Positions 1-5,553 of a stretch of DNA of 5,641 nucleotides are shown piece by piece (the stretch's first letter is position 1; each line of letters starts with the position of its first letter). Origin of the DNA: Methanobacterium sp. PtaU1.Bin097 (GTDB lineage: Archaea; Methanobacteriota; Methanobacteria; Methanobacteriales; Methanobacteriaceae); contig MVQY01000159.1 of NCBI GenBank assembly GCA_002067325.1, forward strand, positions 1 to 5,641, given 5' to 3'. The translations under genes and the position numbers were made by a program. The notes beneath the pieces were generated by a model. That model saw nothing but the letters and a program-made list of their open reading frames with translations, did not search any database and was not told the DNA's origin.

Positions 1-12
1 TTAGTTCTATCA

Positions 13-72
13 TTTGTTATCTGGGATTACAGAAAGGATTTAAATGTATTTCTGTTATCCTGGAATGACAAA
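13..72. repeat. Long imperfect inverted repeat / hairpin
   Basis: Positions 13-35 can fold back on 49-72 around a 13-base loop (36-48). I count 22 pairs, three of them G-T wobbles, with one T-T mismatch (28 with 56) and one bulged A. The innermost 7 bases (ACAGAAA against TTTCTGT) are perfect apart from the neighbouring mismatch. A further short pairing, TTAGTT (1-6) with AACTGA (73-78), could extend the stem across a 6-base bulge. There is no T-run directly after it on the plus strand, so it is not a typical terminator. It could be the 3' structure of a gene lying outside the window, a structured RNA, or a small palindromic element. The window edge prevents a decision. Confidence 0.6.
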
Positions 73-96
73 AACTGATTAAAGATGAAATTTTCA

Positions 97-112
97 CTCC
101 AGCAGTCTGGAG
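97..112. repeat. Compact 6-bp hairpin
   Basis: CTCCAG (97-102) and CTGGAG (107-112) form a perfect 6-bp stem around the tetraloop CAGT. It is the most G/C-rich structure in an otherwise A/T-rich gap. No T-run follows. The role is unknown; it may belong to the 3' end of a transcript that includes the longer hairpin just upstream. Confidence 0.45.
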
Positions 113-180
113 GCACAATCTAACTCATTCGCTATGGAAACAAATGTTCAGAGATCACAACTTATTTAATTTTTTGCCCA

Positions 181-190
181 TTTTATATAG
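181..190 (+). promoter_or_regulatory. Candidate TATA box, distal promoter of the TRAM gene
   Basis: The sequence TTTTATATAG matches the archaeal TATA-box pattern well. Archaeal transcription usually starts about 22-27 bases downstream of the box centre, which here would be around 210-215, at the left arm of the inverted repeat at 210-229. A transcript from here would have a leader of roughly 125-130 bases before the TRAM gene. The assignment rests on pattern only. Confidence 0.4.
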
Positions 191-209
191 TTAAGTATAA
201 CTGTAAACT

Positions 210-229
210 AAATTTTACCAGTAAAATTT
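210..229. promoter_or_regulatory. Perfect 9-bp inverted repeat, possible operator
   Basis: AAATTTTAC (210-218) and GTAAAATTT (221-229) are exact reverse complements separated by CA. The repeat lies about 20 bases after the TATA-like box at 181-190, on the expected transcription start. That is where many archaeal repressors bind to block RNA polymerase. The alternative is a short hairpin at the 5' end of the transcript. The symmetry is seen directly; the regulatory role is inferred. Confidence 0.45.
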
Positions 230-250
230 CCGATTTTAGGGGTTTTCAGC

Positions 251-315
251 ACATCCCTTTATAAGCGATTAAAGCCAATAGGGATGTAAGGTTTAAATTT
301 ATTTTTTTATTTTAG
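251..315 (+). promoter_or_regulatory. Structured leader: hairpin plus U-rich tract before the TRAM gene
   Basis: ACATCCCT (251-258) and AGGGATGT (280-287) are perfect 8-base complements around a 21-base loop. A very T-rich tract follows (291-315, with a T7 run at 302-308), and then the SD and start of the TRAM gene. AGGG at 238-241 could pair with the same CCCT (255-258), so two mutually exclusive folds are possible. In archaea an oligo-U run alone can terminate transcription, so the arrangement could act as an attenuator or temperature-sensitive leader. A TATA-like TTTATAAG (258-265) lies within the loop side and could serve as a proximal promoter instead. Confidence 0.35.
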
Positions 316-340
316 GCCCCAATTTTGGAAAGTGATTAAT

Positions 341-562
341 TTGTTTGGAAATGACTACAACAATGAAAGAAGAAGTAACTCTCCTGTAAATGAAGGAGAC
401 GAATACGATGTTAAAATTGAAGATACTGGCCGTGACGGAGACGGAATCTGCCGTATCGATGGATTTGTGATTTTTGTATCAGGCGCCAAAGTAGGCGATG
501 AAGTAAAAATAAGGATAAACACCACCCGCAGAAACTTCGGCTTCGCCGACGTGGTGGAATAA
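341..562 (+). CDS. Small stand-alone TRAM-domain RNA-binding protein
   Basis: This is a 73-residue protein made almost entirely of one TRAM domain, a small OB-like beta barrel that binds RNA. After a polar N-terminal tail (MFGNDYNNERRSNSP), the domain runs from about residue 15 to the end. It shows the family pattern EGDEYDVKIEDTGRDGDGI, then GFVIFV, GAKVGDEVKI and the ending FGFADVVE. Stand-alone TRAM proteins are widespread in methanogens, and some have been shown to act as RNA chaperones in cold adaptation. I place the start at the TTG at 341 because GTGAT (332-336) then forms an SD four bases upstream, and the protein begins MFGN. The in-frame GTG at 332 would add only MIN and would use part of that SD as its start codon. 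No operon partner is visible. A T-rich region follows. Confidence 0.92.
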   Translation: MFGNDYNNERRSNSPVNEGDEYDVKIEDTGRDGDGICRIDGFVIFVSGAKVGDEVKIRINTTRRNFGFADVVE

Positions 563-583
563 GTATTATCTAATAAAAATTAC

Positions 584-656
584 AACTTAAAGTAAATTTC
601 AAGTTTATAAGATTCATTTATTTTTTTGGATTCTTACTTTTCTCTTTTTTTTGTTT
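584..656 (+). terminator. Probable termination region after the TRAM gene
   Basis: A weak stem is possible between AACTTAAA (584-591) and TTT-c-AAGTT (597-605). It is followed by successive T-rich tracts, with T7 around 621-627 and T8 at 645-652. Archaeal RNA polymerase terminates on oligo-T without needing a hairpin, so this region is likely to end the TRAM transcript. The remaining gap to about 785 shows no convincing ORF. Confidence 0.5.
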
Positions 657-790
657 AACCAGCCCTTAATGATTTTTATCAAAAAACCTCAACTTATCTA
701 TTAATTTTATAGAATTTATACTCGCATATCTATCTAATTTGTATTCAATTTGATATGAGAAACATTATTGGTTTATCGTTTCATAGCAAA

Positions 791-799
791 TTATATTTT
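791..799 (+). promoter_or_regulatory. Candidate TATA box for the TumA/TumE unit
   Basis: TTATATTTT is the best TATA-like element ahead of the antitoxin gene. Its position predicts transcription starting around 818-822, immediately before the AGTGATTAA SD motif, so the leader would be very short. A partial inverted repeat further upstream (CTCGCATATC at 721-730 with GATATGAG at 752-759) is too distant to be a convincing operator. Confidence 0.4.
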
Positions 800-831
800 A
801 ATGTGGTACAAAATTAATATCAGTGATTAAA

Positions 832-1140
832 GTGGCAGACGTGATTTACAAAATCAAGAACCTAGAGGAATTAGCCCGTCTAGGTGATAAAGATGAAGTT
901 TTACTTTTAACAATAAATAAATTAACCAGATATAAAATTGAAGAGTTAGAGAGGGATCTGAAAGAAATAAACACCCAATTATCTGTATTTGAAAAGAAAT
1001 ATAAAATGAAAAATGAAGAGTTCTTCTCCATGTTTGAATCTGGAAAATTAGGCGATAATTTAGATTGTATGGAATGGTCATCTCTATTAGATATGCGTGA
1101 AAGAATAAAAAAGAGATATAATATCCTTAAAGGTGCATAA
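832..1140 (+). CDS. tumA: Antitoxin, TumA family
   Basis: This is a 102-residue, highly charged and almost wholly helical protein. The N-terminal half is a Lys/Glu-rich helix pair of probable coiled-coil character (about residues 8-56). The C-terminal part holds the recognisable segment of the TumA antitoxin family: KYKMKNEEFFSMFESGKLGD, followed by an acidic stretch, MEW and a final helix. It lies two bases before a TumE-type toxin gene, the usual antitoxin-first order, and its end supplies the toxin's SD (AAAGGTG). I prefer the GTG at 832 because GTGAT (823-827) then sits four bases upstream as SD. The GTG at 823 (three residues longer) and the GTG at 841 are alternatives. It is expected to neutralise the toxin by direct binding, and possibly to repress its own promoter. 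No DNA-binding motif is obvious. The gene is much more A/T-rich than the neighbouring ppk. Confidence 0.8.
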   Translation: MADVIYKIKNLEELARLGDKDEVLLLTINKLTRYKIEELERDLKEINTQLSVFEKKYKMKNEEFFSMFESGKLGDNLDCMEWSSLLDMRERIKKRYNILKGA

Positions 1141-1142
1141 CT

Positions 1143-1512
1143 TTGATTGGGGAATATTTTTCCAAAGTTAATGCAGCTTTGATAATATCTCCCGTAATAA
1201 ACTCATTTTCTATCAAAAGAGAAATTAAAAAGGAATTGGAGGGATATATTCGGATTGATGCCGTTTTAAAAAATAACGATCAGTTAGAAATATTCCTTTA
1301 TGTAACTGTAAATGAAAACATAAAAATAGAAAAATACCGGGTTCACTGGCAAGATAAAAATGGAAAACTTATAAGAAGATGGGATAACGCACCTCACCAT
1401 AGAAAAATCGAAACATTTTCCACATCACATCCATAAAGATGGAAATGTTTACCCTCATAAACCTATTGATATTATTCATTTAATTGAGTATTTAGAAAAA
1501 GAAATAAAATAA
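1143..1512 (+). pseudogene. tumE: Toxin, TumE family (DUF6516), interrupted by a one-base frameshift
   Basis: The gene starts with TTG at 1143, supported by the SD AAAGGTG (1129-1135) and two bases after the antitoxin stop. As written, the frame ends at 1436 (97 residues) with the aberrant tail ETFSTSHP. The family hallmark is present: HWQDKNGKLI followed by RWDNAPHHRKIETF (residues 79-92). Dropping one T from the T4 run at 1416-1419 continues directly into PHHIHKDGNVYPHKP and a C-terminal helix ending in EKEIK at the TAA of 1510-1512. This gives 122 residues, the usual size for the family, with its His-rich segment restored. The catalytic mechanism of TumE is not something I can state. The gene may be inactivated, may reflect a sequencing error in a short homopolymer, or, less likely, may use +1 frameshifting. 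Confidence 0.82.
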
Positions 1513-1581
1513 TTTCATACTTTAAATACTTAAAATGTTCATGCTAGCTTATATTTGGTCGTTTTATAGAATATTCATACT

Positions 1582-1616
1582 TTTCTAACAAAATATTAAG
1601 TTTGTAGAAATTTTTT
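1582..1616 (+). terminator. Intrinsic-type terminator after tumE
   Basis: TTTCTA-a-CAAA (1582-1592) pairs with TTTGTAGAAA (1601-1610): ten pairs with one bulged A and an 8-base loop. A T6 run follows at once (1611-1616). It lies between the restored tumE stop and the ppk stop, so it would end the toxin-antitoxin transcript before it enters ppk in antisense. On the minus strand, the A-rich 3' end of tumE (about 1492-1512) provides T-rich sequence that could end the ppk transcript, making this a two-way termination zone. Confidence 0.6.
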
Positions 1617-1619
1617 CAG

Positions 1620-3686
1620 TTAAGGAGGGCTAACCGAGTAATCCCTCTGCATCAGGCACCTTTGAGCATCGACCTTCTCACCTTCACGGGTAATCCGCTC
1701 ATAGTCACCCTCAGTATTGATCTTCCTGGCTTTTACATTGTCGCTGAGCATGACCTCCATCATATTCCTGATCTCATCTTTAAGGCCGGGGTCATCAACA
1801 GGGAAGGCAATTTCAACCCGTTTCTCAGTGTTCCTGGTCATTAAATCCCCGCTTGAGAGATAGATTTTAGCATCATCTCCAGTTCCAAAACAGTATATCC
1901 GGTGGTGCTCCAGGAACCGGCCCACGATACTCGTGACTTCTATGTGTTCCGTTTTACCCGGTAACCCTGGTATTATACAGCAGATACCCCTGATTATCAA
2001 CTTAATTTCTACACCGGCGTTTGACGCTTTAGAGAGCATGTCGATCATCTCCCGGTCGGTGAGGGAGTTCATCTTCATGATGATACTGGCCGGACGACCC
2101 TTCTCTGCCTCTTCAATCTGCTCTTCCATCATCCTGATGAGCCTGGATTTAAATTTAAAGGGCGCCACCAGTAACCGGTCATATTCCCCATTAATATTGG
2201 AAATAGACATGTTTTTAAAGTAAAGCATGGCGTCTTCTCCGATGTCGTTCCTGCTGGTTAAGAAACTCATATCAGTGTAGAGCCTGGCTGTTTTTTCGTT
2301 GTAGTTACCGGTACCCAGCTGGGTGAAGTACTGAATATCCCTCCCCTCCTTTCTGGTGACCAGACAGATCTTGCTGTGGACCTTGTACATCTCAAAGCCG
2401 TACTGGACCCGGCAGCCAGCTTCCTCGAGCATGCTGGCATAGTGGATGTTTCTCTCCTCATCAAAACGGGCTCGAAGTTCGATTAACACCGTCACATCCT
2501 TCCCATTTTCCCGGGCTTCCCGTAAATATTTTATCACCGAGGAGGACTGGGCCAGCCGGTAGATGGCGATTTGAACCGACACCACGTATTTGTCGTTGGC
2601 TGCCTCCTTTAAAAATTTCAGGAAGGGATCGAAGGAATCATAAGGATAGGACAGTAAGATATCCCTCTCCCTGAGCTGGGGAAGGATCTCCCCTGGTTCT
2701 ATAATCTGGGGTGTCCTGGGATAGTAGGGATTGAAGGTTATGGTATGGAATTTTAACTCATCCACCTTCTCTATGTGCTCGTATAATTTATACACGTAGG
2801 CCATATCCAGTGGTGTATGGGATATCTGCACCTGGTTTTCCTTGAGATTCAACTGTTTGCGCAGGAATTTGGTCAGCTTCTTATGGGAGTCCCGATAGAA
2901 TTCCAATCTGATAGGGGCTAAACGGGTTCTCTTCTTTAAGATCTTGGTCATGGCACCCCGGTAATCCTCATCCTCATCGATCTGGTCGTTGGAGAGGGTG
3001 ATATCCGCGTTTCTGGTAACCGAGAGTATGGTCTTAAACAGCACCTGGTAGTTGCTGAAGACCTTATCCACGTACTGGTGGACGATCTTCTCCATTAAGA
3101 TGTAGCGCAGCTTATCATCTGGTGAATAGACGATGGACGGTAAAGAGCGAGGAACGTTGATGAGTCCAAACAGGGGTTCGCCCTTACTTTCCAGGATGAG
3201 CATGACGTAACGGGACTTGTTCGCGAGGTGGGGGAAGGGGTGCTGCACATCGATTATTTGGGGGGAGAGTACCGGGAAGACGTAGTTCAGGAAGTAATCC
3301 TTGAAGTACTTGACCTCGCCTTTGGTCATATCCTCGAAATCCAGTTCAAATATGCCCTTCTCCCTGAGTTTAGAGTTAACACTTTCGTATACTTCATCCC
3401 TTCTTTTATAGAGATAGGTGGTCCTCTCGTAGATAGCATCGAGCTGCTCCTGGGCATCCCAGCCCGTCTTGTTGTCCACGTAATCCTCATCGATGAGGGA
3501 TAAATCGTAGAGGCTACCACAGCGTACCATGTAAAACTCGTCCAGGTTACTGGTAAAAATAGATATATACTTCAACTGTTCAAGTAAGGGGACGGAATCG
3601 TCTTCTGCTTCTTCTAACACGCGGAGGTTGAACTTGAGCCAGGACAACTCCCGGTTCTGGGTGAAACTGTAGTCCGTTTTTGGCAT
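1620..3686 (-). CDS. ppk1: Polyphosphate kinase 1 (PPK1)
   Basis: PPK1 transfers the terminal phosphate of ATP onto a growing inorganic polyphosphate chain, reversibly, through a phosphohistidine intermediate. The protein has 688 residues, the length of E. coli PPK. The N-terminal signature NRELSWLKFNLRVLEEA is at 11-27. The phospholipase-D-like catalytic half contains AIYRLAQ (Arg377), ELRARFDEERNIHY (Arg407), YKVHSK (phosphorylated His437) and GTGNYNEKTARLYTD (458-472). EHHR (His594) and SSGDLMTRNTEKRVE (611-625) follow near the C-terminus. These correspond to E. coli Arg375, Arg405, His435 and His592 with a constant offset of two. The residue matching E. coli His454 is Gln456. The ATG lies two bases after the ppx stop, with SD GGAAGGTG inside the end of ppx, so the two genes form one operon. 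The gene is clearly richer in G/C than the toxin-antitoxin genes it faces. Confidence 0.97.
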   Translation of the reverse strand: MPKTDYSFTQNRELSWLKFNLRVLEEAEDDSVPLLEQLKYISIFTSNLDEFYMVRCGSLYDLSLIDEDYVDNKTGWDAQEQLDAIYERTTYLYKRRDEVYESVNSKLREKGIFELDFEDMTKGEVKYFKDYFLNYVFPVLSPQIIDVQHPFPHLANKSRYVMLILESKGEPLFGLINVPRSLPSIVYSPDDKLRYILMEKIVHQYVDKVFSNYQVLFKTILSVTRNADITLSNDQIDEDEDYRGAMTKILKKRTRLAPIRLEFYRDSHKKLTKFLRKQLNLKENQVQISHTPLDMAYVYKLYEHIEKVDELKFHTITFNPYYPRTPQIIEPGEILPQLRERDILLSYPYDSFDPFLKFLKEAANDKYVVSVQIAIYRLAQSSSVIKYLREARENGKDVTVLIELRARFDEERNIHYASMLEEAGCRVQYGFEMYKVHSKICLVTRKEGRDIQYFTQLGTGNYNEKTARLYTDMSFLTSRNDIGEDAMLYFKNMSISNINGEYDRLLVAPFKFKSRLIRMMEEQIEEAEKGRPASIIMKMNSLTDREMIDMLSKASNAGVEIKLIIRGICCIIPGLPGKTEHIEVTSIVGRFLEHHRIYCFGTGDDAKIYLSSGDLMTRNTEKRVEIAFPVDDPGLKDEIRNMMEVMLSDNVKARKINTEGDYERITREGEKVDAQRCLMQRDYSVSPP

Positions 3687-3688
3687 GT

Positions 3689-4579
3689 CTACTTCAACAC
3701 CTTCCGGTACAGGTAGCCTTCTCTGATACTGTATTTGCTGACCTGTAATTTTTCACATCCAAAGTAAGTGGTGAGTTCATCGGTGATGAGCAGGGCAGGG
3801 ACTAAGGTATGGATCCTGGCCGGTTTAACATGTAATATCTTATTGTAAGTGGGCTTATCGTTGTGTTTTAACTCTGTTTCCAGCTGTTTCAGGAGTTTAA
3901 CATCCATCAGATCCTCTTTAGGCTTCTTCAATTCCAGATCAACCAGTAAGTGTTTAACCGCCCGGAGAGCTCCCCCCACACCACACATGTAGGGGATCGT
4001 CTCTTTAAGGCCGGTTTTCTCCAGTTCATGGTGTACCCTTTCTTTGATCTGCTCACCTTCCTCCCTGGTGGGTATCATCTGAGAGACGTATTCATCGAAC
4101 ATCTTCAAGGATCCCACCGGTATGCTGCGCTTTTCTGTTATCTTTTTATCCTGGAAAAGGACCAACTCCACACTGCCCCCTCCCAGATCAATCAGGATTC
4201 CGTCGTCCTCCTTTATGGTGGCCAGGGATCCGTAGAAACTCAACTCACCCTCCTCCTCACCGGATAAGACGTCAACTTCTATACCAACCCTGTCTCTAAT
4301 GATCTGGGTAACTTCTGCACTGTTTTTAATGTTTCTAAGGGATGCGGTGGCGAAGAAATGGTAACTTTCGATGTTCAACAGATCCAGGAGGTCCTTCATC
4401 TCCTTCAGGTCAGCTACCAGTTTTTTAACTCCCTTACCCGTTAACTTTCCCTTTTTTACATATGAGATCAGGCCCAGGATTTCTTTTTTGGAAACCACCA
4501 CGTTTACTTTCTCATCTTCCACGCGGTAAACATTTAATCTGATGGTGTTGGAGCCGATGTCTATGATTCCATGTAACAT
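3689..4579 (-). CDS. ppx: Exopolyphosphatase, Ppx/GppA family (short form)
   Basis: The Ppx/GppA family removes terminal phosphates from polyphosphate or hydrolyses pppGpp, using an actin-like (ASKHA) fold. This 296-residue protein has the core motifs in order: phosphate-binding loop DIGSNTIRL (7-15), FATASLRN (76-83), the Glu-rich segment SGEEEGELSFYG (106-117), the second phosphate loop DLGGGSVEL (131-139), GVGGALRAV (200-208) and SKYSIREGYL (281-290). It ends after the two-lobed core and lacks the C-terminal HD-type extension of the roughly 510-residue E. coli enzyme, as in other short prokaryotic Ppx proteins. The ATG at 4579 has SD GAGGT nine bases upstream. The direct link to ppk1 makes polyphosphate the likely substrate. 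A role as pppGpp phosphatase is less likely, since no (p)ppGpp synthetase is visible here. Confidence 0.94.
   Translation of the reverse strand: MLHGIIDIGSNTIRLNVYRVEDEKVNVVVSKKEILGLISYVKKGKLTGKGVKKLVADLKEMKDLLDLLNIESYHFFATASLRNIKNSAEVTQIIRDRVGIEVDVLSGEEEGELSFYGSLATIKEDDGILIDLGGGSVELVLFQDKKITEKRSIPVGSLKMFDEYVSQMIPTREEGEQIKERVHHELEKTGLKETIPYMCGVGGALRAVKHLLVDLELKKPKEDLMDVKLLKQLETELKHNDKPTYNKILHVKPARIHTLVPALLITDELTTYFGCEKLQVSKYSIREGYLYRKVLK
3698..3705 (-). promoter_or_regulatory. SD of ppk1 inside the end of ppx
   Basis: On the minus strand this reads GGAAGGTG, 11 bases before the ppk1 ATG and overlapping the last codons of ppx. It fixes the ppk1 start and indicates translational coupling to ppx. 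Confidence 0.6.
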
Positions 4580-4622
4580 GATAGATAAACCTCGAAAAAA
4601 TGAGTTCTTCTACGATTTGTAT

Positions 4623-4632
4623 GTATATATTT
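4623..4632 (-). promoter_or_regulatory. Candidate TATA box of the ppx-ppk1 operon
   Basis: On the minus strand this reads AAATATATAC, a good archaeal TATA-like element preceded by an A/C-rich stretch. It would start transcription near 4600-4604, giving a leader of about 20-25 bases that contains the ppx SD (4589-4593). The rest of the 212-base gap up to 4806 is very A/T-rich, with no gene I can support. A minus-strand TTCTTTTTGT (about 4685-4694) may end the transcript of the small gene upstream. Confidence 0.5.
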
Positions 4633-4806
4633 GGTTGGTTTTTCTATTTCTATTTTATTAAAGTTAACCATCCTGTATCTGTACAAAAAGAAGCAACTGG
4701 TATAGTGATATGGATTCTCGAATTATTTGATTTAATCTATTTAACTCATAATGTTAATTTATCTAAGTTATTAATGTTAATCCGTCTATCTCAATGGAGT
4801 GTGATT

Positions 4807-5037
4807 TTAATTGTACCCCCTACTAGAAGTAACAACAAAAATATCTGTTTTACCTTCACCTTCCACTATCTCACAGCTTATCTGGTATATTTCTTGAAAA
4901 CCGGCCATTTCAATGAGTAAGATCACAGTGTCCCGTATTTCCAGGTGACCGGAGTATTTCTTATCTGATCTTTCATGGATCCAGGGCAGGTCATCGAAAT
5001 CTGGGGGGAGGGTATCCAGTTTTCTAATGATGTTCAT
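4807..5037 (-). CDS. Small acidic protein of unknown function
   Basis: I do not recognise this 76-residue protein. It begins MNIIRKLDTLPPDFDDLPWI, has a basic/polar middle (HERSDKKYSGHLEIRD), a hydrophobic strand-like run (TVILLIEMAGF) and a second alternating stretch ending KTDIFVVTSSRG. It has no signal peptide or membrane segment, so it looks cytosolic and probably mixed alpha/beta. The ATG at 5037 has GGAGG ten bases upstream. An in-frame ATG at 5097 would add MPVFKAVNILTLLLPGGDGT and also has an SD-like GGTGG (seven bases before it), so 96 residues is a real alternative. It is upstream of ppx on the same strand, but 227 bases and a separate candidate promoter lie between them, so co-transcription is doubtful. 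Being a real gene rests on length, codon character and the SD. Confidence 0.55.
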   Translation of the reverse strand: MNIIRKLDTLPPDFDDLPWIHERSDKKYSGHLEIRDTVILLIEMAGFQEIYQISCEIVEGEGKTDIFVVTSSRGYN

Positions 5038-5171
5038 GGTTCCATCCCCTCCAGGAAGGAGAAGAGTTAATATATTCACCGCTTTAAATACTGGCATAAT
5101 AAATCCACCATTTGCATTTTACTGGTATTTTCACAATATTCGTTATTTTATTATTATTAAATGTCCCCTAT

Positions 5172-5180
5172 CATATAAAT
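5172..5180 (+). promoter_or_regulatory. Candidate TATA box for the 81-residue protein
   Basis: CATATAAAT, preceded by CCCCT, is a TATA-like element that would start transcription near 5200 and give a leader of nearly 40 bases. The competing AATATATAAA (5220-5229) is only about 10 bases before the ATG and would fit only the internal start at 5263. The choice cannot be made from sequence alone. Confidence 0.3.
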
Positions 5181-5238
5181 CTGTTGCTACGTTGCTTTAA
5201 AACCAAATATTAATAAGACAATATATAAAAATATAAAA

Positions 5239-5484
5239 ATGGCTACAGGGATAAAAATCTTCATGCCAAAAGGAACACCAGAGCTTAAAAAATTAGAAAA
5301 AGAATGGCTGGAAGCAGACAAAGTACTGATACGCGGAACAGTAACCCCTGATGTTGCAGAATTCCTGGAAAAACGGGCGTTTGAAGATTTTGGCATGATG
5401 AAAAAGGGTGCAATAGGACTGGAATTAACTAAATTACTCCGTGTTGCAAAAAATTCCTTAGAAAAAGAGGAATCTGAGGAATGA
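5239..5484 (+). CDS. Small charged protein, possible ribbon-helix-helix fold
   Basis: This 81-residue protein is rich in Lys and Glu. A short N-terminal part (MATGIKIFMPKGTPE) is followed by a charged helix (ELKKLEKEWLEADK). Next come a strand-like KVLIRGTV, the helix TPDVAEFLEKRAFEDFG and a last helix GAIGLELTKLLRVAKNSLEK. Strand-helix-helix with a conserved-looking Pro-Asp helix start resembles the ribbon-helix-helix DNA-binding arrangement, but the core pattern is not decisive. No strong SD precedes the ATG at 5239, and TATA-like sequence (5220-5229) lies very close to it. The ATG at 5263 (MPKGTPE), after AGGGAT (5247-5252), is therefore an alternative start. A better-placed TATA-like CATATAAAT (5172-5180) would suit 5239. 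It is divergent from the small minus-strand gene, so the two may share a control region. Confidence 0.7.
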   Translation: MATGIKIFMPKGTPELKKLEKEWLEADKVLIRGTVTPDVAEFLEKRAFEDFGMMKKGAIGLELTKLLRVAKNSLEKEESEE

Positions 5485-5490
5485 CCCTGA

Positions 5491-5500
5491 TTTTTTGTTT
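5491..5500 (+). terminator. Oligo-T terminator
   Basis: TTTTTTGTTT begins six bases after the stop of the 81-residue protein, with no stable hairpin. It fits archaeal oligo-T termination. The following stretch to 5553 is A/T-rich with no gene visible. Confidence 0.55.
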
Positions 5501-5553
5501 ATTAAAATTTGCTTATTTAATATAATTGACGATCATAACATTTGCCTACATCA

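Noticed and set aside
1..78. Open plus-strand frame from the window edge to TGA at 76-78 (about 25 codons), a possible gene end
   Set aside because: The stretch is explained by the long hairpin. Another frame is open over a similar length, and the peptide matches nothing I recognise. It cannot be decided without upstream sequence.
721..759. Imperfect inverted repeat CTCGCATATC / GATATGAG upstream of tumA
   Set aside because: Only about eight pairs with a bulge and a 21-base spacer, and it is over 30 bases before the predicted TATA box. Too weak to call an operator.
1514..1583. Ten-base direct repeat TTCATACTTT at 1514-1523 and 1574-1583
   Set aside because: Short and A/T-rich, in spacer DNA. 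There is no matching element between the copies, so it is not evidence of an insertion.
1662..3503. Several open frames on the plus strand and in other minus frames inside ppk1 and ppx
   Set aside because: All overlap strongly supported coding sequence in other frames and show no family features of their own.
4600..4920. Open frame of 106 codons on the plus strand
   Set aside because: It lies in the very A/T-rich gap upstream of ppx, has no SD, and runs in antisense over the small minus-strand gene. Its composition (Phe, Tyr, Ile, Leu) is that of translated A/T-rich spacer.
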